Numbered from the stretch's first letter, positions 43,431 to 51,616 are shown. The stretch: 64,000 bases of DNA from Chitinophagaceae bacterium (GCA_016787135.1 JAEUVK010000123.1:1-64000), one strand, 5' to 3'. Numbers and translations: made by a program. Notes: a model not told the origin generated them from the sequence alone.

Positions 43431-43805
43431 TTAATCCTCACTTTTTACAGGTGCCAGTAATTTTTCTTCGATCACTCTTTTGAAAACAGCTTTAGGGAAC
43501 GCACCGGGCTGCATCATCGGTTCGCCATCGGCGCCGATAAAAATAAATGTAGGGATGCTGCTGATCCCAAATACCTGCGCAAGCTCCTGCTCTATCTCAG
43601 TATCTACTTTATATACGAGCAGGCGTCCTGCATATTCTTCTGACAATTCTTCCAGTACGGGGGCTACCATTTTACAGGGGCCGCACCAGTCTGCATAAAA
43701 GTCAATGATCGCCGGCAGTTCCCCCAGATACTTCCACTCCTTTTCCGTTTCATAATTGAAAACGTTTGCTTTAAAATCCTGTGTGGTCATTTGTATAGTT
43801 GCCAT
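43431..43805 (-). CDS. thioredoxin
   Basis: A 124-residue cytoplasmic thioredoxin with the active site DWCGPCKM (Cys41, Cys44) and cis-proline in SIPTFIFIG. It has a longer N-terminus (about 18 residues) than canonical thioredoxin. In this setting it could reduce persulfides on the rhodanese and CstB proteins. The promoter is unusually clear: an exact TACATTTG box and a perfect operator at the standard distance. Confidence 0.88.
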   Translation of the reverse strand: MATIQMTTQDFKANVFNYETEKEWKYLGELPAIIDFYADWCGPCKMVAPVLEELSEEYAGRLLVYKVDTEIEQELAQVFGISSIPTFIFIGADGEPMMQPGAFPKAVFKRVIEEKLLAPVKSED

Positions 43806-43819
43806 GATGATTATTTGTA

Positions 43820-43827
43820 CAAATGTA
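43820..43827 (-). promoter_or_regulatory. -7 promoter box of the thioredoxin gene
   Basis: Minus strand TACATTTG, an exact TAnnTTTG, 14 bases before the ATG. Operator 7 is centred 29.5 bp upstream. Confidence 0.6.
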
Positions 43828-43849
43828 CCAGTCTTGCTCCATGCGTTGA

Positions 43850-43863
43850 GTGACAGCTATCAC
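43850..43863. promoter_or_regulatory. Crp-type operator 7, upstream of thioredoxin
   Basis: GTGACAGCTATCAC, a perfect GTGA-N6-TCAC, 29.5 bp from the exact -7 box. It is the clearest operator-promoter pair of the island. Confidence 0.7.
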
Positions 43864-43892
43864 AAAAAAGGCCGGTCCTTAAGGACCGGCCT
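43864..43892 (-). terminator. terminator of CstB-like gene 2
   Basis: AGGCCGGTCCTT (43869-43880) and AAGGACCGGCCT (43881-43892) make a perfect palindrome; on the minus strand it is followed by six T residues that run directly into operator 7. Confidence 0.85.
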
Positions 43893-43911
43893 GTAGAGCA
43901 GATAGTGATTG

Positions 43912-45336
43912 TCAAAGCATTGTTTTGGGTTCTTTATACTTTGTCTTTTCCAGACCTGTCTGGCTTAAAGCTTTATATCCGCCCTTTATATTGACAAGAT
44001 CAGCAAATCCTCTTGATTTAAGTATGGATATCATAATGACAGAGCGGTACCCCCCTGCACAATGGATGAAATATTTCTTACTTCTGTCAAGAAGAGACAT
44101 ATTCTGATTGATAAAATCCAACGGGAAATTCTCTGCACCCACCAGGTGTTCTGAATCATATTCACTTCTGCGCCGTGCATCCAGCAGATGAATATGCAGA
44201 CTATCCATTTCATACAGTATATCAAAGTCCTTGGCACTGATCTCTTTTATGAGGTCCGTATCAAAACCCGCTTCTTTCCATGCATTCACTCCGCCTTTCA
44301 GGTAACCGATCGTGTTATCATATCCTACTCTTGAAAGACGTATCACGACTTCTTCTTCACGCCCCTCATCTGCCAGGAATAAAATGGGTTGTTTCAGGTC
44401 AGGGATCAATGTACCGGCCCAGGGTGCAAAATTGTCATCTATTCCAATAAATATCGAGCCGGGGATATGTTCTACCACAAAAGCTTCTTTGCTGCGTGTA
44501 TCCAGCACCAGTGCCTCCACACTTTCCCAAACGGTCAGAAATTCTTTAGCAGTCAGCGGGCGTTTTCCTCTTGCAATGATCTCATCAATACTATCGATCC
44601 CTCCCTGCAAATTCATCAACACATTGAATGGAAAGTAGTGAGGCGGCTCTACCAGCCCTTCTGTTACTTCTCTGATGAATTGCTCTTTGGTCATATCAGC
44701 CCGCAGTGCATAGTTCACTTTCTTTTGATGCCCAAGAGTATCAGTGGTCTCCTTACTCATGTTTTTGCCACAAGCACTGCCGGCCCCATGACCGGGATAA
44801 ACGATCACATCATCAGGCAGTGTCATTATTTTATTCCGTAACGAATCGTATAGCTGTCTGGCCAGGAAATCAGGAGTGATCTCTGCTTTCACTTTCTGTA
44901 CAAGATCAGGGCGGCCTACATCACCAATAAATAAAGTATCGCCGGTAAAAATGGAATTCTCATCGCCTTTTTCATCAATAAGCAGATAAGTAGTTGATTC
45001 CATAGTATGGCCTGGCGTATGAAGCACTTTGATTTTTACTTTGCCCAGTTTCAATATCTCGCCGTCCTTTGCAATATGAGCTGTATAATTGGGTGCCGCC
45101 GTTGGGCCAAATACAATTGTAGCCCCCGTTTTTTTGGACAGATCAATATGCCCGCTTACAAAATCAGCATGGAAGTGCGTCTCCAGAATATATTTGATCT
45201 TCGCCCCATTCCGCTCAGCTTTGTCAATGTAAGGCTTCGTTTCTCTCAGTGGGTCAATGATAGCAGCCTCGCCATTACTTTCAAGATAATATGCTGCTTC
45301 TGCCAGGCATCCCGTATAAATTTGTTCAACTTTCAT
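43912..45336 (-). CDS. CstB-like persulfide dioxygenase/rhodanese fusion 2
   Basis: A 474-residue paralogue of the protein at 35108-36526, with the same order: metallo-beta-lactamase domain (THFHADFVSGH, HTPGHT, GDVGRPDL), cysteine-free pseudo-rhodanese (loop LADEGREEE), and C-terminal rhodanese with Cys426 in HCAGGYRS. The start at 45336 aligns with the start of the paralogue (MKVEQIYTGCL). It also keeps GHGAGSACGKNMS. Its promoter has operator 8 at the standard distance and a second site 22 bp further out. The two copies may differ in substrate or induction. Confidence 0.87.
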   Translation of the reverse strand: MKVEQIYTGCLAEAAYYLESNGEAAIIDPLRETKPYIDKAERNGAKIKYILETHFHADFVSGHIDLSKKTGATIVFGPTAAPNYTAHIAKDGEILKLGKVKIKVLHTPGHTMESTTYLLIDEKGDENSIFTGDTLFIGDVGRPDLVQKVKAEITPDFLARQLYDSLRNKIMTLPDDVIVYPGHGAGSACGKNMSKETTDTLGHQKKVNYALRADMTKEQFIREVTEGLVEPPHYFPFNVLMNLQGGIDSIDEIIARGKRPLTAKEFLTVWESVEALVLDTRSKEAFVVEHIPGSIFIGIDDNFAPWAGTLIPDLKQPILFLADEGREEEVVIRLSRVGYDNTIGYLKGGVNAWKEAGFDTDLIKEISAKDFDILYEMDSLHIHLLDARRRSEYDSEHLVGAENFPLDFINQNMSLLDRSKKYFIHCAGGYRSVIMISILKSRGFADLVNIKGGYKALSQTGLEKTKYKEPKTML

Positions 45337-45473
45337 AAATGCATCGTTTTGGTGGTCTGTGCGATAAAGAATATAATTCCCCTGATTTGTTCTTATACGC
45401 CAGAAATGTTGGTACGCAATAAGGGTTTTTGAATTTATATATGCAAAGTTCCAATCCATGGGAAATGCTATAA

Positions 45474-45487
45474 ATGACATTTGTCAC
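45474..45487. promoter_or_regulatory. Crp-type operator 8, upstream of CstB-like gene 2
   Basis: ATGACATTTGTCAC, one mismatch, with its centre 29.5 bp from the minus-strand box GAACTTTG (45451-45444). Confidence 0.6.
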
Positions 45488-45495
45488 AGAAATGT

Positions 45496-45509
45496 CTGAT
45501 CAAGGTCAT
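45496..45509. promoter_or_regulatory. Crp-type operator 9 (weak)
   Basis: CTGATCAAGGTCAT keeps the TGA-N6-TCA core. It is 22 bp (two helical turns) outside operator 8, as a second bound dimer would be. Confidence 0.4.
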
Positions 45510-45577
45510 AATCATTCTGTTCTTTTATAACGGCAGTAATTATTCTATTTTAAAATGGATCAGGCTGGCCTTTTTCT

Positions 45578-45591
45578 GTAACTATTGTCAC
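45578..45591. promoter_or_regulatory. Crp-type operator 10, upstream of the small membrane protein operon
   Basis: GTAACTATTGTCAC, one mismatch, centre 29.5 bp before GAATTTTG (45614-45621). Confidence 0.6.
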
Positions 45592-45642
45592 CCATTTTTC
45601 CCGGTATTACCTGGAATTTTGAACAAGTAACGTTGAAATAGT

Positions 45643-45900
45643 ATGCAATTTGTCAAAAGGCTTAAAAGCGGCTGGACTCTTTTAAAATTTATACGAGTTG
45701 GACTGGGTGGCTTAATTTTGCACTCTTCGATCCAAAGCGGGCATATAACCGGAATAGTGCTTGGCGGATTATTTACATTATTTGCCCTGCTTACTGAAGG
45801 AGTTTGCTGCGCAGGAAATGCGTGTTATATTCCTCAAAAAGGGAAAAGCAGCTCTCCCAAACATGAAAATATTGAATATGAAGAGCTGGCTGCTAAATAA
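45643..45900 (+). CDS. small membrane protein with a cysteine cluster
   Basis: An 85-residue protein with two hydrophobic segments (about 20-35 and 36-55) and a GVCCAGNACY motif (Cys54, Cys55 and Cys60) at the end of the second, then a hydrophilic tail. It resembles DUF2892-like small membrane proteins often linked to rhodaneses, but I cannot name the family with confidence. It opens a four-gene operon with a DUF6132-like protein, a thioredoxin and a DUF983 protein, controlled by operator 10. Confidence 0.65.
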   Translation: MQFVKRLKSGWTLLKFIRVGLGGLILHSSIQSGHITGIVLGGLFTLFALLTEGVCCAGNACYIPQKGKSSSPKHENIEYEELAAK

Positions 45901-46090
45901 CAAATGGGTGATCTCGGGAGTGATCATTGGCGCAGTGGGAGGGTATCTTTACTGGCAACAGGTTGGCTGCAGCAGCGGCACTTGTGCTATCACTTCAAAG
46001 TGGCATAACAGTACAGGTTATGGCGCTTTGATGGGCGGGTTGTTATTCAGTATGTTCAAAAAAGAAAAAAATGGAACAAACAGCAAATAA
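45878..46090 (+). CDS. DUF6132-like small membrane protein
   Basis: A 70-residue protein: an N-terminal membrane helix (WVISGVIIGAVGGYLYW), then VGCSSGTCAITS with two cysteines, then a second short hydrophobic segment (GYGALMGGLLFSMF). The glycine-rich helix and GCxxGTC motif are those of the Bacteroidota family DUF6132. I chose the ATG at 45878, giving KSWLLNNKWV as opening; an ATG at 45863 is possible. It overlaps the ends of both neighbours. Confidence 0.75.
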   Translation: MKSWLLNNKWVISGVIIGAVGGYLYWQQVGCSSGTCAITSKWHNSTGYGALMGGLLFSMFKKEKNGTNSK

Positions 46091-46400
46091 AAGAGAAAGC
46101 TTTGGTGAAATACTTGGTGGAAGTACGCCGGTATTGGTGGACTTCTTTGCAGAATGGTGCGGCCCTTGCAGGCTGATGAAACCAATACTGGAAGAACTCC
46201 ATCAAAGAATGGGTGATAAGGTACGCATCCTGAAGATAGATATTGACAAAAGCCCGGCTTTGGCCGATAACCTGAATATCCATAGTGTACCTACACTGAT
46301 GTTTTTTCAGAATGGTAAATCCCTATGGAGACAATCAGGAGTTGTTCAGGCTCTCCAATTAGAAAAGATCATCAAACAACATACAACCAATCAGCAATAA
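46071..46400 (+). CDS. thioredoxin
   Basis: A 109-residue thioredoxin of standard length with AEWCGPCRLM (Cys30, Cys33) and cis-proline in SVPTLMFF. It begins inside the end of the DUF6132-like gene and ends in TAATG, overlapping the DUF983 start. It is the third thioredoxin-fold protein of the island. Confidence 0.9.
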   Translation: MEQTANKRESFGEILGGSTPVLVDFFAEWCGPCRLMKPILEELHQRMGDKVRILKIDIDKSPALADNLNIHSVPTLMFFQNGKSLWRQSGVVQALQLEKIIKQHTTNQQ

Positions 46401-46858
46401 TGTCGGATAAAAAAATGAACCGGGGCTATTTAGCTTCATCAGCAGGATGCCGCTGTCCCCGCTGCCGTGAAGGAAAGCTATTTCAGCACCCCGTCAGCAT
46501 CAGCATGAAAAAGAATATGCAGATGAATAAGAATTGTCCCGTTTGCGGGCAGGCAACAGAAATAGAAGTAGGTTTTTACTATGGTACCAGCTACGTCAGT
46601 TATGCAATGACAGTGGCCTTGAGTGTTGCTACATTGGTAGCCTGGTGGGTGATCATCGGTTTATCCACAGATGACAACCGCTTCTTTTACTGGATGGGAT
46701 TTAATGCCGTATTCCTGATCATCCTTCAGCCATGGCTGATGCGCCTGAGCCGCAGCCTTTGGATATCATGGTTTGTAAAATATGATCCTTACTGGAAAGA
46801 ACACCAACCGGAAGATGTATCTGAAAGGTTAAATACAGACCAGGCAGCCAATTGGTAA
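46400..46858 (+). CDS. DUF983 membrane protein
   Basis: A 152-residue protein with an N-terminal zinc-ribbon-like region (Cys17, Cys19 and Cys22 in GCRCPRC, Cys46 and Cys49 in NCPVCG) and two membrane helices (about 72-92 and 100-120). This is the pattern of DUF983, a Bacteroidota and proteobacterial family of unknown role. The ATG overlaps the thioredoxin stop. It is the last gene of the operator-10 operon. Confidence 0.8.
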   Translation: MSDKKMNRGYLASSAGCRCPRCREGKLFQHPVSISMKKNMQMNKNCPVCGQATEIEVGFYYGTSYVSYAMTVALSVATLVAWWVIIGLSTDDNRFFYWMGFNAVFLIILQPWLMRLSRSLWISWFVKYDPYWKEHQPEDVSERLNTDQAANW

Positions 46859-46863
46859 AATAA

Positions 46864-49740
46864 TCACCGGCCCCGTTCCAGTTGAACAGACTGCCTGCTG
46901 CCATTATATCTTACAAAAATCCCGTCATTTTTGTCGAGCTCTAATGAAATGGCTTTGTTCTTTGTAATATATTTTATCCTGAAGAATCTTTTCCTGAGCA
47001 TTCCGGCAAATGATCCTGCTCTTTTATCCAGTATAAGTGTTTTATCAGCTTCAGAATAAATGAAACGAATGGTTGAATACATCCCCTTCTCATAATTATA
47101 ATTCACCCCTTCATCTTCATACAAAGTAAACTCACCGTCCTTACCTGCATAAACATACAAGGTGATCGTATCCGGCTTCTTTTCAGTAGTGTATTGCAAT
47201 GACGGCCCAAACGGGATAATTGAACCCGCCTTTACAAAAACAGGTATCCGCTCATACACTGCCTGAGCATTGATTGTTTGCCCGCCTTCTGCATATTGCC
47301 CGGCGTAAAGATCGTACCAGCCCTGCCCTTTAGGTAAGTACACCTGCCTGCTTCTTTCCTTATACGTATAAACAGGATTAATAAGCAATGCCGGGCCAAA
47401 CATATATTGATCGGCGATATTCTTCACAGCATTGTCTGCGGCAAAATCCATCACTAATCCACGCATGATCGTATAGTCATTATGAAAGGTTTGTCCGGCC
47501 AATGAATAGATATATGGCAATAGCCTGTATCTCAGCTTATCATAATACAACATACTTTGATAGCATGTATGGTTTTCCTGCGATAAATTATAAATTTCTC
47601 TGAATGGATATTGACCATGTACCCTGAACAACGGAACAAATACCCCGAATTGGTACCATCGGGCATTCATCTCTCTCCATTCTTCCAGTGTTTCAGCATC
47701 GGGTTGTTCATATCTACTTTCAACAGCAAACCCGCCAATATCCATGCTCCAATACGGCAAGCCGGACATAGAGAAATTCACGCCTGCCGCTATCTGCAGT
47801 TTCATATCATGCCAGCGGCTGGATATATCACCACTCCACGTTGCGGCCGCATAGCGCTGCATACCCGAAAAAGCAGATCGGGTAAGAATAAACACTCTTT
47901 TATCAGGATCAACAGAGCGCTGCCCTTCATAAATGCCTTTTGCGTTCATCAATGGATACGCATTCAAATATTCAGACGTGATACCGGTAGCCAGCGGGTA
48001 CATTTGTTGCTTTCTTTTTTGCGGACTTACATTCGAAAGTATATCCGGCTCACTGGCATCCATCCACCATGCATCCACTCCCTTTTTATACAGCTTGTCA
48101 TGAATCAGGTTCCAGAAACCCTTTTGCGCATTTTCATTGAAAGCATCATAGAAAGTGGAAACAAATCCCTGTGCGATCCAGTCACGCTGACGATCGGCGA
48201 TATTTCTCTTATACAACCAGCCATTCTTATCAAATTCATTATACGCCTTAATACCTTCATAGAACTTGGGCCATACAGAGATCATGAACCGGGTATTGTA
48301 TTTTTCATGCAGTACCCTGATCATACTGTCCGGATTGGGAAAACGGGAAGCCTCAAATTCTTGGCTACCCCAGTCATCCTGTTTCCAATAGCTCCAGTCC
48401 AACACAATATTATCCAGGGGTATTCTTCTTTTTCGGAATTCCTGTACCGTATTCAAAATCTCATCTTGTGTTTTATAGCGTTCCCGGCTTTGCCATAGTC
48501 CTAATGTCCAAATTGGCAGCAAAGTAGCTTTACCCGTAAGTGACCGGTATCCGCTGATCACCTCATCCATACTCTTACCATAAATAAAATAATAGTCCAG
48601 TTGCTTACCAGCTTCGGACAAAAAATTCAAGACATTCTCCTCATTGTTTTCAATTGGGCCAAGCCACTTAAAAGAAGTGTAGGATTCACCGCCATCAGGT
48701 GTCCACTCGATCTTTACAGGTATTTTTTTGTTTTTCTCAAAAGGAATATCCAATATGGCAGTGCCGGGATTCCACGCCTGCCTCCATCGGTCCAGTAACA
48801 ATTTTCCATCCACCCAAACTTTCATATATCCCGCATAACTCACCCTCAATTTATGAATACCGTCCTTGTAAGAAGCAATGCTGCCCTCCCAACGTATAAA
48901 GCCATTATCAGGCTTGAATTCAGCGGGCAGATAAAGTTTTGAATCGTTGACATACTCGTATTTGATGTCAGATTCTGCTTTTTGCATCAGCATTTCTGCT
49001 GGTTTCCTTCTGTCATTATAATAAGAGGCGGTCAGCCACCCCGTTTCATCATTTTTGGAAAAGAGCTTCAGAGCAGAAAGCTCTTTATAACTACGGGTAT
49101 CCCCCACTTTTGTTATCGAGTTATTGTCCCATAGTATCCCGTAATTTTTTTTTGAGATAAGAAATGGAACGGCTACTTCTGTATTATTCTGAAAAAGGAA
49201 TACCTGGTAACCCCTGTAATTCATGTGCCCATCCTGGTGCTGTCCAAGTCCGTACCATGCATCATCGGCTGTTGTTTCAAATTTTTGACTGATGCTATAT
49301 GTCCTTTCTCCTTCAAAGACGGCGGGCTGCAGATTTTTACTGAATTTACTTTCTGCAAGAATTTTTCTCCGGGAACTATCGGAGAAAATAACACTGCCAG
49401 TATTCAGATCCGCTTCAGCAATGATCAGTTTTGTTTTTATTATTATTGTTTTCTTATCAGGCCCCTCAGCTATATCCCATTGAACTGATTCGAAATTTGT
49501 ATTGACAGTTACCAGGCTTTTGATGTCAGGAAATATATTTTCCGGGCTGGCAGATATCCGGATGATATTATCATTGACAACCTGCAACCTTACAGCCTTT
49601 GGTTGCCCGGGCATTTCAAAAGCAGGATGAATAATAATACCGTCAGGGATTTTAGTATAAGAGGGCTGTGACAGGGAGAATTGAGGAATAAAAAGTAATA
49701 TGGCAAGGCTCAATCGTATCAAAACAGGCAAAGCAGTCAT
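46864..49740 (-). CDS. secreted GH31 glycosidase with inserted PA14 domain
   Basis: A 958-residue exported glycoside hydrolase of family 31 (alpha-glucosidase or alpha-xylosidase). The signal peptide is at the N-terminus (start 49740). A PA14-like carbohydrate-binding domain (about 260-365) is inserted after the N-terminal beta domain. The (beta/alpha)8 domain contains the nucleophile Asp561 in WWMDASEPD and the acid/base Asp638 in WSGDISSRW. The inserted PA14 is common in xyloglucan alpha-xylosidases, which makes that activity plausible but not proven. The 3' end lies 5 bp from the converging DUF983 gene. Confidence 0.85.
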   Translation of the reverse strand: MTALPVLIRLSLAILLFIPQFSLSQPSYTKIPDGIIIHPAFEMPGQPKAVRLQVVNDNIIRISASPENIFPDIKSLVTVNTNFESVQWDIAEGPDKKTIIIKTKLIIAEADLNTGSVIFSDSSRRKILAESKFSKNLQPAVFEGERTYSISQKFETTADDAWYGLGQHQDGHMNYRGYQVFLFQNNTEVAVPFLISKKNYGILWDNNSITKVGDTRSYKELSALKLFSKNDETGWLTASYYNDRRKPAEMLMQKAESDIKYEYVNDSKLYLPAEFKPDNGFIRWEGSIASYKDGIHKLRVSYAGYMKVWVDGKLLLDRWRQAWNPGTAILDIPFEKNKKIPVKIEWTPDGGESYTSFKWLGPIENNEENVLNFLSEAGKQLDYYFIYGKSMDEVISGYRSLTGKATLLPIWTLGLWQSRERYKTQDEILNTVQEFRKRRIPLDNIVLDWSYWKQDDWGSQEFEASRFPNPDSMIRVLHEKYNTRFMISVWPKFYEGIKAYNEFDKNGWLYKRNIADRQRDWIAQGFVSTFYDAFNENAQKGFWNLIHDKLYKKGVDAWWMDASEPDILSNVSPQKRKQQMYPLATGITSEYLNAYPLMNAKGIYEGQRSVDPDKRVFILTRSAFSGMQRYAAATWSGDISSRWHDMKLQIAAGVNFSMSGLPYWSMDIGGFAVESRYEQPDAETLEEWREMNARWYQFGVFVPLFRVHGQYPFREIYNLSQENHTCYQSMLYYDKLRYRLLPYIYSLAGQTFHNDYTIMRGLVMDFAADNAVKNIADQYMFGPALLINPVYTYKERSRQVYLPKGQGWYDLYAGQYAEGGQTINAQAVYERIPVFVKAGSIIPFGPSLQYTTEKKPDTITLYVYAGKDGEFTLYEDEGVNYNYEKGMYSTIRFIYSEADKTLILDKRAGSFAGMLRKRFFRIKYITKNKAISLELDKNDGIFVRYNGSRQSVQLERGR

Positions 49741-49839
49741 AATTATTTCATTTCGAGACAAAATTGCCTAAAAATAACTGCTATCGTTGATACTATTTTA
49801 GCATTTACCTGTACTAAAATAGTGTAGCCCATAAAAAAA

Positions 49840-49863
49840 CCTGCTGAATGAATGATCAGCAGG
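49840..49863 (-). terminator. terminator of tRNA-Ser
   Basis: CCTGCTGA (49840-49847) and TCAGCAGG (49856-49863) pair with an 8-base loop; on the minus strand it is followed by seven T residues. Confidence 0.85.
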
Positions 49864-49869
49864 TGAAGG

Positions 49870-49957
49870 CGGAGACTGAGGGATTCGAACCCTCGATACC
49901 CTTTAGAGGTATACACACTTTCCAGGCGTGCTCCTTCAACCACTCGGACAAGTCTCC
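49870..49957 (-). tRNA. tRNA-Ser(GGA)
   Basis: An 88-base tRNA with a 7-bp acceptor stem (GGAGACT paired with AGTCTCC), long variable arm as expected for serine, GGTTCGAATCC T-loop and anticodon GGA (plus-strand TCC at 49921-49923). It reads serine codons UCC and UCU. The CCA end is not encoded. Confidence 0.96.
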
Positions 49958-49971
49958 AGTTTAAAGGGGTG

Positions 49972-49979
49972 CAAAAATA
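49972..49979 (-). promoter_or_regulatory. -7 promoter box of tRNA-Ser
   Basis: Minus strand TATTTTTG, an exact TAnnTTTG, 14 bases upstream of the mature tRNA 5' end. It supports use of this consensus in the organism. Confidence 0.65.
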
Positions 49980-49991
49980 CGTCTTCACCTC

Positions 49992-50759
49992 TTAGAGACC
50001 GAATAATTTTTGGGCATTTGCGGTGGTAATAGAAGCGATTTCTGCCGGAGGTTTTCCCTTAACATCTGCAAGTTTCTCAGCCACATATTTTATATAGGAA
50101 GGTTCATTTCTTTTTCCCCGATAAGGCACAGGCGCCAGGTAAGGAGCATCTGTTTCCAAAACGACATACCGTAGGTCAATATTCTTCATTACCTTATCCA
50201 GTCCTGAATTTTTAAAAGTGATGACCCCGCCTATTCCAAGATAAAACCCAAGATCAATTACTTGCCGGGCCTGTTCATCTGATCCCGAAAAACAATGAAA
50301 TACTCCTTTTAAACTCCCTTTTTGATTCTGTGATATCATATCTATACACTCATCTGTCGAATTTCTTGAATGTATGACAACGGGTATCTCAAACTCTAAA
50401 GCCCATTCAATTTGTTGCTGAAAGGCATAGTACTGCTGTTCTTTAAAAGTAAGATCCCAGTAAAAGTCGAGACCTGTTTCCCCGATAGCAACAAACTTCC
50501 TTTTTTCAAGATGATCTCTGGCTAGATCCAACTCAGCTAAGTAGTTTTCCTTAACCGAACAGGGATGTAAGCCCATCATAGAAAGGCTAAGCCCCCCCGA
50601 AAACGCCTCTGCTTCCAGCATTTCGCTGTGAGTCACTGAGTCTATAGCAGGCATTAGTATCTTTGCAACTCCCACTTTTTCAGCATTTTCCATCATATAT
50701 GGGCGGTCTGGATCAAAGTCCTTAAGATAAATGTGCGAATGTGTATCTATCAGCTTCAT
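49992..50759 (-). CDS. tatD: TatD family metal-dependent deoxyribonuclease
   Basis: A 255-residue hydrolase of the TatD family, which acts as a 3'-5' exonuclease or D-aminoacyl-tRNA-linked hydrolase. Metal ligands are DTHSHIYL near the start, GETGLDFYWD (about 98-107), PVVIHSRNS, HCFSGS and ETDAPYLAPVP. The fold and length are normal. The upstream region is AT-rich and carries no gene. Confidence 0.92.
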   Translation of the reverse strand: MKLIDTHSHIYLKDFDPDRPYMMENAEKVGVAKILMPAIDSVTHSEMLEAEAFSGGLSLSMMGLHPCSVKENYLAELDLARDHLEKRKFVAIGETGLDFYWDLTFKEQQYYAFQQQIEWALEFEIPVVIHSRNSTDECIDMISQNQKGSLKGVFHCFSGSDEQARQVIDLGFYLGIGGVITFKNSGLDKVMKNIDLRYVVLETDAPYLAPVPYRGKRNEPSYIKYVAEKLADVKGKPPAEIASITTANAQKLFGL

Positions 50760-50887
50760 GTGTATTTTAAAATCTTATTCCTGCAAAAAATACAAGCATT
50801 TCAGTATCAAACAAATTGAAATAAGTTTGGATTAATTAAAAAATATTATACCTTTAAACCAGTTTTCATAGGGTACGGATTAAAAAC

Positions 50888-50916
50888 GGGCCAGGGTTTC
50901 TACCCAGGCCCTAACT
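50888..50916 (-). terminator. terminator of the polysaccharide deacetylase gene
   Basis: An imperfect inverted repeat at 50888-50911 (GGGCC and GGCCC arms, an inner GGGT/ACCC pair, one A-A mismatch) with T runs on both sides. On the minus strand it lies about 63 bp after the deacetylase stop. Confidence 0.65.
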
Positions 50917-50974
50917 TTTTTGTATGGTTACCAGTTTTTTAAACTAGCACAGGCAAAAATGCTATGTATGTATT

Positions 50975-51616
50975 TTAATCGGATTCTAACGGTAATACAT
51001 CAAAACGGTATCCTTTGGAACTAAAAAAATCCAAAATACGGGGTAAAACAAACTCCAGCAACCGGAATGCTTTCTGGCTATCATGAAATACAACAATAGA
51101 GCCCCTCTTTGTATTAAGTATGACGTTTTGCAAACATTGTTCTCTTGTAAGTGTTTCATCAAAATCTCCGCTCAGCACATCCCACATAATGATCTTTGAC
51201 GCTTTGCGTTTCAATGCAATACTTATGTTCTTTGCCTGGAACGATCGTATTCTGCCATAAGGCGGACGAAACAAAGGTGTATCAATGATCTTTGCCGCTT
51301 CAGCAATATCTTTTAAGTATTCTTCATCGTTTGTCTTCCATCCGTTCCGATGACTATATGTGTGATTACCCATCAAATGACCTTCATCCAACATGCGTTT
51401 GTAAATATCCGGAAGGGCCGCAACATTCTTACCAATACAAAAAAAACTTGCTTTGGCATTGTACTTTTTCAATTCATCGAGAACAAAAGGCGTAGCCTGT
51501 TCATGCGGGCCATCATCAAAAGTGAGATAGATGACCTTTTCTTTCGTTTTAATATCCCAGGTATAAGAAGGATATATCTTTTTCAACCACCAGGGTGTTT
51601 TGACCAGGTATCTCAT
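50975..51616 (-). CDS. polysaccharide deacetylase (NodB domain)
   Basis: A 213-residue NodB-type deacetylase acting on N-acetylated polysaccharides such as peptidoglycan or chitin. Motifs are TFDDGPH (about 37-43), HTYSHR (zinc ligands), and RPPYGR. It has no clear signal peptide. The start at 51616 leads to MRYLVKTPWWLKKIYPSYTW; an upstream start adds four residues. Short GCACAAG words lie just before the start. Confidence 0.85.
   Translation of the reverse strand: MRYLVKTPWWLKKIYPSYTWDIKTKEKVIYLTFDDGPHEQATPFVLDELKKYNAKASFFCIGKNVAALPDIYKRMLDEGHLMGNHTYSHRNGWKTNDEEYLKDIAEAAKIIDTPLFRPPYGRIRSFQAKNISIALKRKASKIIMWDVLSGDFDETLTREQCLQNVILNTKRGSIVVFHDSQKAFRLLEFVLPRILDFFSSKGYRFDVLPLESD

Larger units (their letters stand above)
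45337..45642. promoter_or_regulatory. 306-bp divergent control region of CstB-like gene 2 and the small membrane protein operon
   Basis: No gene. It holds operators 8, 9 and 10 and two GAnnTTTG -7-like boxes, GAACTTTG on the minus strand (45451-45444) and GAATTTTG on the plus strand (45614-45621). Confidence 0.6.

Noticed and set aside
47611-48498. Forward 295-codon open frame inside the GH31 gene
   Set aside because: The catalytic GH31 motifs are intact on the minus strand, so the forward frame is a shadow.
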